This document shows positions 20,331 to 64,000 of a DNA stretch of 64,000 nt, piece after piece. Position 1 is the first letter of the stretch. The number at the start of each line of letters is the position of its first letter. The translations under genes and the position numbers were made by a program. The notes below the pieces were generated by a model. The model ran no database searches. It was given only the letters and a program-made list of their open reading frames with translations, and had not been told where the DNA came from. Origin of the DNA: Glandiceps talaboti (Eukaryota > Hemichordata > Enteropneusta > Spengelidae); contig NC_135561.1 of NCBI RefSeq assembly GCF_964340395.1, positions 13,581,461-13,645,460 on the forward strand, given 5' to 3'.

Positions 20331-21236
20331 ATTATATTATACTAGTATATTGAAAATATCGGAAACAAGATAAGAACTAACGTTTTCTCGTTTCATATGC
20401 GCCTCTGTGTCTAATTTGCATAACAATAACGCTGCTTTTCAAGACAGCTGATCTTGGCCTCAATATGAACGTCGTGCAGCGACTGGATTTATTTTATCTG
20501 CTCGTCGTTTCTAGGGATAATCTGTACATTGATCGGCTCATTAAAAGTGCACATTGATGAATAAACAACCTGTTTGACTCAAGGTATAAACTTGAAGTGG
20601 TTTATTGAATACAGCGTGCTTCGATCGTTCCCGGTCGAATTCGTGACTCGGTGAAGTGATAGACAGGTTGATATTTACAATGTATTTATATTACTGGAAG
20701 TTACGTCAGTAGATTTTCGGGTTCGAGGATTTCCCTCTCGGATTGATGACTGATACTCTAGGACAGGATCCCAGACAAATTTCTATTTAGATTAATGGTA
20801 AGTCGGCCAGTGTAAGCTCTTTCACTTGCTTCATTTTTATGACAGGACAGGACAGCTCACCAATGTTTCCACCTCAGCTGGCCGCGCCGAGGCTGGGACC
20901 GATCTCGTGCATGCCTAGCGCCTTGACCTTAGTACATGTAGTAGGCGATGATTTGAACAAATACGCGATGACTGGGTTGCTTTCGAAATTTCCTTCATAA
21001 TTTCTCATAAAATATTGTCTCATTGAGAGAAAATCCTCCTCTGACAATTCGAAGAGTTCACTATCAGTATCACCACTACAACTCAACGCTCGTAGACGAA
21101 CAAAATTTGGACGCGTGCCAGCAGTGCATTATCGTACCAGCAGTGCATTATCACTCGTTTTAGACGCGCTAGTTCGATGTCTAGACCAATCAGATCCCTC
21201 GATTTCCACCATCAATATACTGGTATAATATAATTA
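20331..21236. mobile_element. Terminal-inverted-repeat element, copy 1
   Basis: About 0.9 kb bounded by TATTATACTAGTATATTGA and, inverted, TCAATATACTGGTATAATA. The interior is shared with 58,924-59,775. A minus-strand ORF of 70 codons (20874-21086) starts MSCSGDTDSELFELSEEDFL, an acidic stretch of unknown function that is broken in the other copy. No transposase is seen, so it is likely non-autonomous. Family not determined. Confidence 0.75.
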
Positions 21237-21289
21237 GATATTTTCCCCAATACATTTCTTCATTCATCCAAGACAAACACGAATGACCT

Positions 21290-22345
21290 GGGGGCCACGA
21301 TGCATGCCTGACTTCAGGCAATTGTCCCAAATTCTTGGAAGTTGGTAATGTCCGCCATCACGGTTCAAGGATGGTTTTAAAGTCCGAATATGAATCGCTT
21401 CCTTATTCCCACGCCTAAATCAGTCCGACTCACGATCCAAGACTGTAACATTGTCAGGGTCAAATGAATGAATAAGCTGGCTGATCCTTGTGTAGATGTC
21501 TGGAGACCTCCGATGATGTGCAGCTCGGCCTACGTTGTTCACTTATTCTGGCTTTCAGAGTCCTCTCCGTTTCCCCAATATATTCCGCTTCACATTTTTG
21601 ATCCTCACCACTGCCCCCACACTTGATGTGATACACTGGTCCATAGACCTGACTTGGTGGGGTAGGGTCCTTACGTCGTACCAGCAACTGCCTCAAGGTG
21701 TTAGTGCGTTTATGATGTAAGGTGATACCATACACCTTGAATATGCGGGCTAGGTTCTCAGATATTCTCCTTACATAGGGTGCACCCACCGAAACTTTAT
21801 GTCTTGAAGGTTCAGACTGTATCTGTGTAGATGTCGTTTTGGTCGATTGTGGTTTGCCGTTGACCCTACTGACCCACTTTGGGTATCTGCAGTTAGGAAG
21901 GGCTCTGCTTACATGTTCCAGCTCCCTAATGCGGTTGTCCGTGTTAAACACTATACTCTCTGGCTCTGTAGTGTAGAGTCCAGACTACCCTTCGCTTGTG
22001 TTGTAACGGATGGTTCGAGTAGAAATGGAGATACTGGTCAGTATGGGTGGGTTTTTCTATACACACTAATTGATAGATGGCCATTGGGGTCTCGAATAGT
22101 AATGGTGTCAAGGAATGATAATGTGTTGTCTACCTTTTCTTCTGCGGTGAACTTGATATGAGGGGCAATACTGTTGAGATGGTTGGTAAATTCAACAGTA
22201 TACAGTTTCTTGATCTCAGAATGTACACCACCCACATACCGAAACCACCACCACCCTGAAGGGTGGGGAGCAGTGGACAATGCATTTTGTTCAAAGTCCT
22301 CAATATACAAGTTGCAAACTATAGGGGACACTAACAGTGTTTAAA
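21290..22345 (-). mobile_element. Penelope-like retroelement remnant (RT end plus GIY-YIG endonuclease)
   Basis: Minus-strand reading frames, interrupted by frameshifts and stops, match the 3' half of a Penelope-like element. SPIVCNLYIEDFEQNAL and the palm region come first, with the catalytic Y-V-D-D changed to Y-V-G-G. Then come SNTLRQLLV-type linker and the GIY-YIG part (VYHIKCGGS, AEYIGETERTLKARISEQRR), and finally KEAIHIRTLKPSLNRDGG in another frame. The 5' part (RT fingers) is missing. It is inactive. It lies next to the TIR element and outside the receptor exons. Confidence 0.88.
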
Positions 22346-23616
22346 TGTAATATCCAGGGTACAGTCAGATAACAGCAATTCCCCTGAGTAGCACACGTCA
22401 TCTCCCTATCCATACAAAAGAATGGCATAATGAAGAGGTATGGTGTATCTCTGAACCAGACATGTCTTGTTTTAATGACGAGTTACCTGCCACATGTAGT
22501 TCAAGAGACTCGCATGGTTGGCTTTTAATCTAACTATCCTAATCTTTATAACCCAGATGTGGGTTTTGCAGACCTCAGCTATATGGCAGAAAGGTTCAAC
22601 TTTAGGAAACCCTGTATGCCATACTACTGAGTTCCACAAAACCATATTTTGGGCCATAAATATACCCTATGTAGCATTTACTGGCACAAAAACCTTTCTT
22701 GAATCTCTAAACCACGTAGGTTGTATGGTAAACATTATTATAAGTGCAAAATCAAGTCAGTAAGAAAAGATTCAATCGACAGATGCGTCAAATAAAAGTG
22801 TGCCAGGGTCTGATACGTAAAAGTAGTTCACAGGTTCATTGCATGCACTCTTACATTGGAAATGATATTGGGTGCATGCTAATTCCTATTATTACATATG
22901 TACAAGCTTAATTGCACCATTGTGTGAGTATGCTAGTGGTATTTTCACTGCAGTGTAGTCATACTGAACACACCATTGCATACCTGCATGGAATTGATAG
23001 GCAAATGAGGACATGGTCATTCGTTGTACGTGAAAGCTGTTTCAGATAAACATACAAATGTATAACAGAACCCCATTTCGCTTGAGTTCCAGTGGGGTAT
23101 TTGCACTCATCTTTGCAGTGATTTCTGCTGCAACTTCCTTCACTGTGCATGTGAAAATCCAGCCGCAATGGACATTGCAAGCACTCATGCAAATACCTCG
23201 AGAACGCAGTACACCGCTGAGGTACCTGGTCACAACATAGTAATAATGAATACATTGAACAACTAAGACAAAATGCAGGGTTTGCTGTCCATGCAGGGTT
23301 TGCTGTCACTTCTGAAGAACAGATTAGAAAGCGGACAAAAATAGAAATCTACTGGTAACTAGAAATATTGAAGAATGGTTAGCAAATTATCTCATGGAGC
23401 AATATTAAAGAAAGGTACGTTTTGCAATACGTTTTTAAAAAATAATGTGTATGTGTATTTAAGTTTTAAAAACAAGTTATGTATATGCTTTAAAATTGAA
23501 CATAAATATACATGTGTTATTTTGTAAGATTATATAGTTGGGTTTTGTCAGTCTGTGAAATTATAGTTTTATTTGTTTGTAAATGGAACATGGCCACATA
23601 CCATCATATATGTGTG
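22346..23616. other. No gene recognised
   Basis: Unique-looking AT-rich sequence. ORFs on both strands near 22,470-22,760 and 22,960-23,310 overlap each other and show no domain. The frames at 23,040-23,240 read slightly protein-like on both strands and may be old transposon remains. Confidence 0.5.
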
Positions 23617-23836
23617 TGTACATACATACATACATACATGCATACATACATACATACATACATACATAAATACATACATACATACATACATACATACATA
23701 CATACATACATACATACATACATACATACATAATCAAAGTAAGTTGGTTGGAACTTGAGGTGCTTAGTTTTTACTCCGAGTTTCACGCTCAATGATCGCA
23801 GTTTGACACTATTTACTACATACATACATACATACA

Positions 23837-23870
<34 letters not shown>
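23617..23870. repeat. (CATA)n microsatellite, two tracts
   Basis: Tracts at about 23,617-23,732 and 23,819-23,870 are separated by about 85 bp of unique sequence. Long ORFs reading Y-I-H-T repeats here are artefacts of the repeat. Confidence 0.95.
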
Positions 23871-24813
23871 CATTTATTAGTGTAAAATCATGTTGTACCA
23901 ATCATTCGAACTTTACATAGCGTATTATCACATCCTTGAATCAGGCCAGGACCGCACTCCCAGTTAGAAGTTGTTAGCATCAATTTAAGTTTATTACTTG
24001 AGGGAATGTTGATACTACTGTACCATGTTTTTCATCAATCAGTTTTATTGATTTCTTCACATTTCAATCTTAGATAATATTGGTCTTTCCAAGACTTCAC
24101 ACAAACACAAACATGGCAGCAGTCATAGTGTAGGGAAACGCATTACCAGATTAATAATGCGTGCAGGGCCACGCAGAACTTGAATCATTCAATAGGACAA
24201 GAATGGCTGAAGAGCCGAGAAAAAAGCAAAGGCAATAAACTATTTTGCCGAGGAGGTACGGGAATACACAAAACTGGAAAGGTCCAGAGAGTAAATAGCC
24301 GCTCGTGGAAAAAAAGCAGAAATTAAAACCAATAGTTCGTATGGAAAAACCATAAAAAAGTATCTTTGTACAGAAAGGTGAGTGTGGAAAGAAATTAACA
24401 GCTGGCTGAGAACTGAGATTTCAGAATATGTAAAGCTAATAAAATATAAAACGAAATACTAGATAATTACGTATATATACATTATATATATATTAATTGA
24501 AGTGGCAAGTTTAAATCTTGAGTGAAACCCTGGTTGTGAACCTGTCTGTATTTTAAAAAATGCTCAAGTTTGTAACCATGGTTACTTGGAACCTATTCAA
24601 AGAGTTTATGTACACTGTAAGAATTTTATGTTGGTAAGACCATTTAATTTTTGTTTGTTTGTTTGTTTGTTTGTTTGTTTGTAAGCTTTTCTACATTATC
24701 TTGTACAATATTGTCACAGAATGCTTGTACCCCTTTTATGAAAAGTAAATGAAATACATGGGATAAAGAAAACACACGAAAGAAATTCATACGAATACAC
24801 ACACCGGCTTGAT
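23871..24813. other. No gene recognised; short (TTTG)n
   Basis: AT-rich sequence with a (TTTG)n tract at about 24,650-24,681. No exon with kinase motifs was seen on the minus strand. Confidence 0.5.
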
Positions 24814-27800
24814 TTCTGGTTACATACAAATTAGCAAGAGTACAATATCAAATTACAGCACTGATAACATTTAATCTGGTTACATATAAATTATTTTTGT
24901 AATGACAGGAGTACAATATCAAATTACAACACTGACAACATTCAATCTGGTTACATATAAGTTATTATTGTAATGGCAGGAGTACAATATCAAATTACAG
25001 CACTGACAACATTTAATCTGGTTACATATAAATTATTATTGTAATGACAAGAGTACAATATCAAATTACAGCACTGACAACATTTAATCTGGTTACATAT
25101 AAATTATTATTGTAATGACAAGAGTACAATATCAAATTACAGCACTGATAACATTTAATCTGGTTACATATAAATTATTATTGTAATGACAAGAGTACAA
25201 TATCAAATTACAGCACTGATAACATTTAATCTGGTTACATATAAATTATTATTGTAATGACAAGAGTACAATATCAAATTACAGCACTGATAACATTTAA
25301 TCTGGTTACATATAAATTATTATTGTAATGACAAGAGTACAATATCAAATTACAGCACTGATAACATTTAATCTGGTTACATATAAATTATTTTTGTAAT
25401 GGCAAGAGTACAATATCAAATTACAGCACTGATAACATTTAATCTGGTTACATATAAATTATTATTGTAATGACTAGAGTACAATATCAAATTACAGCAC
25501 TGACAACATTTAATCTGGTTACATATAAATTATTATTGTAATGGCAAGAGTAGAATATCAAATTACAGCACTGATAACATTTAATCTGGTTACATATAAA
25601 TTATTATTGTAATGACAAGAGTACAATATCAAATTACAGCACTGACAACATTTCATCTGGTTACCTATAAATACATTATTATTGTAATGACAAGAGTACA
25701 ATATCAAATTACAGCACTGATAACATTTAATCTGGTTACATATAAATTATCATTGTAATGAGAAGAGTACAATATCAAATTACAGCACTGATAACATTTA
25801 ATCTGGTTACATATAAATTATCATTGTAATGAGAAGAGTACAATATCAAATTACAGCACTGATAACATTTAATCTGGTTACATATAAATTATTATTGTAA
25901 TGACAAGAGTACAATATCAAATTACAGCACTGACAACATTTAATCTGGTTACATATAAATTATTATTGTAATGAGAAGAGTACAATATCAAATTACAGCA
26001 CTGATAACATTTAATCTGGTTACATATAAATTATTATTGTATTGAGAAGAGTACAATATCAAATTACAGCACTGATAACATTTAATCTGGTTACATATAA
26101 ATTATTATTGTAATGGCAAGAGTACAATATCAAATTACAGCACTGACAACATTTAATCTGGGTACATATAAATTATTATTATAATGGCAAGAGTACAATA
26201 TCAAATTACAGCACTGATAACATTTAATCTGGTTACATATAAATTATTATTGTAATGACAAGAGTACAATATCAAATTACAGCACTGATAACATTTAATC
26301 TGGTTACATATAAATTATTATTGTAATGACAAGAGTACAATATCAAATTACAGCACTGATAACATTTAATCTGGTTACATATAAATTATTATTGTAATGG
26401 CAAGAGTACAATATCAAATTACAGTACTGATATCATTTAATCTGGTTACATATAAATTATTATTGTAATGACAAGAGTACAATATCAAATTACAGCACTG
26501 ATAACATTTAATCTGGTTACATATAAATTATTATTGTAATGACAAGAGTACAATATCAAATTACAACACTGATAACATTTAATCTGGTTACATATAAATT
26601 ATTTTTTGTAATGACAAGAGTACAATATCAAATTACAGCACTGACAACATTTAATCTGGTTACATATAAATTATTATTGTAATGGCAAGAGTACAATATC
26701 AAATTACAGCACTGATAACATTTAATCTGGTTACATATTAATTATTATTGTAATGGCAAGAGTACAATATCAAATTACAGCACTGACAACATTTAATCTG
26801 GTTACATATAAATTATTATTGTAATGACAAGAGTAGAATATCAAATTAAAGCACTGATAACATTTAATCTGGTTACATATAAATTATTATTGTAATGACA
26901 AGAGTACAATATCAAATTACAGCACTGATAACATTTAATCTGGGTACATATAAATTATTATTGTAATGGCAAGAGTACAATATCAAATTACAGCACTGAC
27001 AACATTTAATCTGGGTACATATAAATTATTATTGTAATGACAAGAGTACAATATCAAATTACAGCACTGATAACATTTAATCTGGGTACATATAAATTAT
27101 TATTGTAATGGCAAGAGTACAATATCAAATTACAGCACTGACAACATTTAATCTGGGTACATATAAATTATTATTGTAATGGCAAGATTACAATATCAAA
27201 TTACAGCACTGATAACATTTAATCTGGTTACATATAAATTATTATTGTAATGACAAGAGTACAATATCAAATTACAGCACTGATAACATTTAATCTGGTT
27301 ACATATAAATTATTATTGTAATGACAAGAGTACAATATCAAATTACAGCACTGATAACATTTAATCTGGTTACATATAAATTATTATTGTAATGACAAGA
27401 GTACAATATCAAATTACAGCACTGATAACATTTAATCTGGGTACATATAAATTATTATTGTAATGGCAACATTACAATATCAAATTACAGCACTGATAAC
27501 ATTTAATCTGGTTACATATAAATTATTATTGTAATGACAAGAGTACAATATCAAATTACAACACTGATAACATTTAATCTGGTTACATATAAATTATTAT
27601 TGTAATGGCAAGAGTACAATATCAAATTACAGCACTGGCAACATTTAATCTGGTTACATATAAGTTATTATTGTAATGACAAGAGGACAATATCAAATTA
27701 CAACACTGCCAACATTTAATCTGGTTACATATAAATTATTTTTGTAATGACAAGAGTACAATATCAAATTACAGCACTGACAACATTTAATCTGGGTACA

Positions 27801-29139
27801 TATAAATTATTATTGTAATGGCAAGAGTACAATATCAAATTACAGCACTGATAACATTTAATCTGGTTACATATAAATTATTTTTGTAATGACAAGAGTA
27901 CAATATCAAATTACAGCACTGACAACATTTAATCTGGGTACATATAAATTATTATTGTAATGGCAAGAGTACAATATCAAATTACAGCACTGATAACATT
28001 TAATCTGGTTACATATAAATTATTATTGTAATGGCAAGAGTACAATATCAAATTACAGCACTGATAACATTTAATCTGGTTACATATAAATTATTATTGT
28101 AATGGCAAGAGTACAATATCAAATTACAGCACTGATAACATTTAATCTGGTTACATATAAATTATTATTGTAATGACAAGAGTACAATATCAAATTACAG
28201 CACTGATAACATTTAATCTGGTTACATATAAATTATTATTGTAATGACAAGAGTACAATATCAAATTACAGTACTGACAACATTTAATCTGGTTACATAT
28301 AAGTTATTATTGTAATGACAAGAGTACAATATCAAATTATAACACTGACAACATTTAATCTGGTTACATATAAATTATTATTGTAATGACAAGAGTACAA
28401 TATCAAATTACAGCACTGACAACATTTAATCTGGTTACATATAAATTATTATTGTAATGGCAAGAGTACAATATCAAATTACAGCACTGATAACATTTAA
28501 TCTGGTTACATATAAATTATTATTGTAATGGCAAGAGTACAATATCAAATTACAGCACTGATAACATTTAATCTGGTTACATATAAATTATTATTGTAAT
28601 GACAAGAGTACAATATCAAATTACAACACTGACAACATTTAATCTAGTTACATATAAATTATTATTGTAATGGCAAGAGTACAATATCAAATTACAGCAC
28701 TGATAACATTTAATCTGGTTACATATAAATTATTATTATAATGGCAAGAGTACAATATCAAATTACAGCACTGACAACATTTAATCTAGTTACATATAAA
28801 TTATTATTGTAATGACAAGAGTACAATATCAAATTACAGCACTGACAACATTTAATCTGGTTACATATAAATTATTTTTGTAATGGCAAGAGTACAATAT
28901 CAAATTACAGTACTGATAACATTTAATCTGGTTACATATAAATTATTATTGTAATGACAAGAGTACGATATCAAATTACAGCACTGATAACATTTAATCT
29001 GGTTACATATAAGTTATTATTGTAATGACAAGAGTACAATATCAAATTACAGCACTGACAACATTTAATCTGGGTACATATAAATTATTATTATAATGGC
29101 AAGAGTAGAATATCAAATTACAGCACTGATAACATTTAA
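24814..29139. repeat. 71 bp satellite array, about 60 copies
   Basis: Head-to-tail copies of a 71 bp AT-rich unit that contains TCTGGTTACATATAAATTAT, GTAATGACAAGAGTACAATA and TCAAATTACAGCACTGATAA. The variants are mainly GATAAC/GACAAC, AATGAC/AATGGC/AATGAG and GGTTAC/GGGTAC, mixed along the array without an obvious higher-order period. The first unit (24,814) is shortened. It lies downstream of the receptor's last visible exon, so it may be inside an intron. Confidence 0.97.
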
Positions 29140-29342
29140 TATATATTTTTGTTTATTACCATATATAAGTTTATTTTCACAGTTCGCACAATAAAGTAAA
29201 TACATGTTGATAATTTGGTAATGGGAGTCAGAAAAATAGCATAATGCTAGTCGAGTCTGACCCCGTAGACACTGGAATGATACAACATTGCTAAAGCAAA
29301 GTAACTAGAGGGCAGTGTAAAGTAAATATCTAATACAAGAAA

Positions 29343-29517
29343 ATCTGGTTACATATAAATTATTATTGTAATGACAAGTGTAAAATATCAAATTACAGCA
29401 CTGACAACATTTAATCTGGTTACATATAAATTATTATTGTAATGACAAGAGTACAATATCAAATTGCAGCACTGATAACATTTAATCTTGTTACATATAC
29501 ATAAATTATTATTGAAA
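29343..29517. repeat. Detached copies of the 71 bp satellite
   Basis: About two and a half units of the same satellite, separated from the main array by about 200 bp of unrelated sequence (29,140-29,342) that looks inserted or left over from array contraction. Confidence 0.9.
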
Positions 29518-31439
29518 TGTAATAAATAGCCATCCTGTGACTACCACAATTTATAAATTTTCACTAATTTAATGCCAAAATATTAATATCATGGTGCTCA
29601 ATATATATGTTTTATTTTTTTTCTTATGTTCTTTAATGCATAGTTGAAAACGTCTTAACACAAGATCTTGGCATAATATACATAATAGTCCAAGAATGAG
29701 TAGTCAAGGTGCGACATGAGAGCCATTATACTGTATTTGAAAGTGACCGTGCAGGACCAGTTAAATCAAGATTACTGTACTTTAATTGAAAAAAAGGAAG
29801 AATGTCACTGCATTTCTTATGCTAAAGCACGTTCCACATACAAATATTGGGAGATGGTTGTACATACATTCCGACAACTAGACATCATAGCTAAGAAATG
29901 AGTTGTCAAACTTTAACAAAATTGAGGAAAATCATGTGATTATTGTTATTGTAAAATCAAAAGGGTAACCTGAAATTGATTATAATTTAGGAAGTGACAT
30001 ACCCATATTTGGGCTTTGACAACAACCAAACGAAGTGTTGTCTCAAACTTTATCTCGAGCTATATATAATAGTGAAACAATAATCATGTTTAGAAATTAT
30101 GAAATTGTCATACAAACTAATACAGAACATGTTGCAGCTTTTACAAGTAACTAAGTTGTTATACCTACATTTCCTCAAGAATTACTAGTTTTTGATCAAT
30201 TCAAATGTGCAAAAATACTCAAAAAAGGTATTGATTTGTTTGCACTTCATGAACGTTTAAATAGCATATGAATTAATACATTCAATGCTTGCAATTATAT
30301 CATAAAAATGCAGTCATAATGGTTATGATAGTGGAATGGTAAGTAGTCGGCTTTGAATCTGCAAGTTGCTTGTTCAAGCTATACCATTGCCATTTGTTTC
30401 TAGAAACAAAAACAACTTTGAACGCCAAAATTAATGTGCCTCTAAATCCACCTGTATAATTGAGGACTCTGTAGTACACACGTTGATATTTGAATGCTTT
30501 TATCCTCTACTGTAATGGTTACTCCAACTATGTTGAGGTTACCACAGCATACTGATAACTTTGATGTTTATGTAGCCAAACTAAGTAGTCTAAAAACCAT
30601 GTCGCCATAAGCCTGTATATCAGAACTGTAAAGCAGCCTGGTGGACTCATTCTCTGTATATCTTGAACGTGTCACATCCGTTAGAAAGGCACTGTTTATT
30701 TTTCCCTATAAGGAGAGATCAAAACACACTGGGATTAAATGAGGTTATGACCCTAATAATATCACCTCTTCATTCGCCGTATCGCCATGTTCTGTTTCCG
30801 CAACGCAATACCCGACCCATGTCCTGATAATACGACGAACAAAGACGTGATATCGGTTAATAACGTATTCATTATATGCTCATGGCCAGGAACTCAAAGA
30901 GGAAACATGAGAACTAAAAAGAGCAGAGCCTGCTATGTGCTTTGTGCGTTGCATGACTCTGTTTTAAGGTGATGGCATTCATGAACATGTCAACATGCTA
31001 CAACTATCGTAAACCTTCATCATCTATGTTTCTCTGTTATAACGATTTTATGTTCGTGTAAACGTGATATTGGGTCAATTACAGTAACATATCTATGCAT
31101 AATTATTTGAGAACAATCTATCTATAAACCTTGATTTACTTGTTGGTGAAATATTTCACAGACGGAATAAATAGAAGGCTTTGACCTTGTGCAATTTTAA
31201 TCCTCCCGTTTATCCTCGTAAATTCTGTATTTGATCATATTTTATCCTCATTTGTTTTCCTCATAAACGTTGTATTAAATCATTTTATCATGCATGTACA
31301 TTTTCAGCATTGTAAAGAGCACTGAGCTGAAGTGTGGTGCCATTTTATAGACTATGCTATCATTCTTGACAAACTATTACTTTTTCAAATATCATTTACT
31401 GCGCATAAAATGCCGTATATACGTTACCAATAAACCTAC
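29518..31439. other. No exon recognised 3' of the kinase-like exon
   Basis: I searched the minus strand for a phase 0 exon with D-F-G, A-P-E or D-x-W-S-x-G type motifs and found none. A reading frame at about 30,780-30,970 is open on both strands but matches nothing. A weak tRNA-like stretch lies near 30,320-30,400. The missing kinase C-lobe must lie further left or be absent. Confidence 0.5.
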
Positions 31440-63641
<32,202 letters not shown>

Positions 63642-63663
63642 GTCGATGAAGTCTAAGTAGTCA

Positions 63664-64000
63664 CTTTGAAATAAGAATAAAAGAGAAAAAGAATATGTGA
63701 TCTTTAACAGCACTGTTTTAAACTTCCACCAAAATAGCTGTATAAGAACATGAAAGTCGAACGTCACGTGATTTATAAAATAATAGTATCATTTCTTGGT
63801 TGATTTCTCCTCGAAGCAATCGATTGATAATAGTCATTTTTTTCAAATTAATTCAATAAACCAATATTCAATTTACAGTTCACCAGAAAACGTGCAATAC
63901 TATATATATTTAGTATAATTAGATATAGCTATTATATGTGGAGCCATATGATGGTCAGATGGTTTAAGTTCCTTGTTTGGAATCTGCAGTATTGTTCATG
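63664..64000. other. Upstream of exon 1, nothing certain
   Basis: AT-rich. TATATATA-like runs near 63,901 are no proof of a promoter, since a 5' untranslated exon may lie outside the window. Confidence 0.4.

Noticed and set aside
23512-23873. ORFs rich in Y-I-H-T or M-Y-V-C repeats
   Set aside because: Translations of (CATA)n microsatellites; the same applies to TCTG, CAA, ATTC and AAAC tracts elsewhere.
24814-29139. CRISPR-like regular repeats
   Set aside because: There are no unique spacers; the whole 71 bp unit repeats head to tail, and the genome is animal-like. It is a satellite.
30320-30400. tRNA gene
   Set aside because: A TGGTTATGATAGTGG stretch and a GTTCAAGC stretch suggest A and B boxes, but stems do not pair properly. 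At most a decayed tRNA-derived SINE.
30787-30972. Candidate exon for the missing kinase C-lobe
   Set aside because: Open frames exist on both strands but none shows DFG, APE or DxWSxG motifs, and the phase 0 reading from the plausible acceptor hits a stop at once.

Overview
The window reads as nuclear DNA of an invertebrate animal. It is AT-rich, has short exons with GT/AG introns, many tetranucleotide microsatellites, a Penelope-like element, a Ty3/Gypsy-type remnant and several foldback elements. No operons, bacterial signals or rRNA genes were seen. The species cannot be fixed from the sequence; a marine bilaterian such as a lophotrochozoan, hemichordate or cephalochordate is my guess.

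Right half (31.4-63.7 kb, minus strand): one large multi-exon gene. Reading exons by splice sites and phase gives 23 coding exons that join in frame (5,001 bp, 1,667 codons, without the 3' end). The order is: signal peptide; three CUB-like modules almost free of cysteine; one cysteine-containing CUB; C-type lectin domain (three exons); a second divergent lectin-like domain; seven LDL-receptor class A repeats (six exons); LRR N-terminal cap; five leucine-rich repeats; a hinge plus complete rhodopsin-class 7TM domain on one exon; and an exon coding part of a protein-kinase-like domain. Introns between extracellular modules are all phase 1 and those in the LRR block all phase 2. The 7TM and LRR/LDLa parts resemble relaxin-receptor/GRL101-type (type C) LGR receptors. 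The kinase exon has H-G-C where active kinases have H-R-D, and its HGxVCxKNIL string resembles the pseudokinase (JH2) domain of Janus kinases. A matrix- or sugar-binding receptor with a cytoplasmic pseudokinase tail is the most interesting object here.

Middle (20.2-31.4 kb): a terminal-inverted-repeat element, a decayed Penelope-like element with GIY-YIG endonuclease, (CATA)n tracts and a 4.3 kb satellite of about 60 copies of a 71 bp unit. The rest of the kinase-like domain was not found here.

Left (0.3-20.2 kb): four head-to-tail copies of a 5.4 kb non-coding unit, one with a 1.15 kb internal deletion and the last truncated. The copies are mosaics of two sequence types, and inverted repeats lie at both array borders. 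Introns of the receptor gene hold a Gypsy remnant (42-45.4 kb), a Penelope fragment (52.4 kb), a MULE-like foldback MITE (35.2 kb), a G-tract minisatellite (50.1 kb), a dispersed AT-rich repeat family and a second copy of the 20.3 kb TIR element (58.8-59.8 kb).
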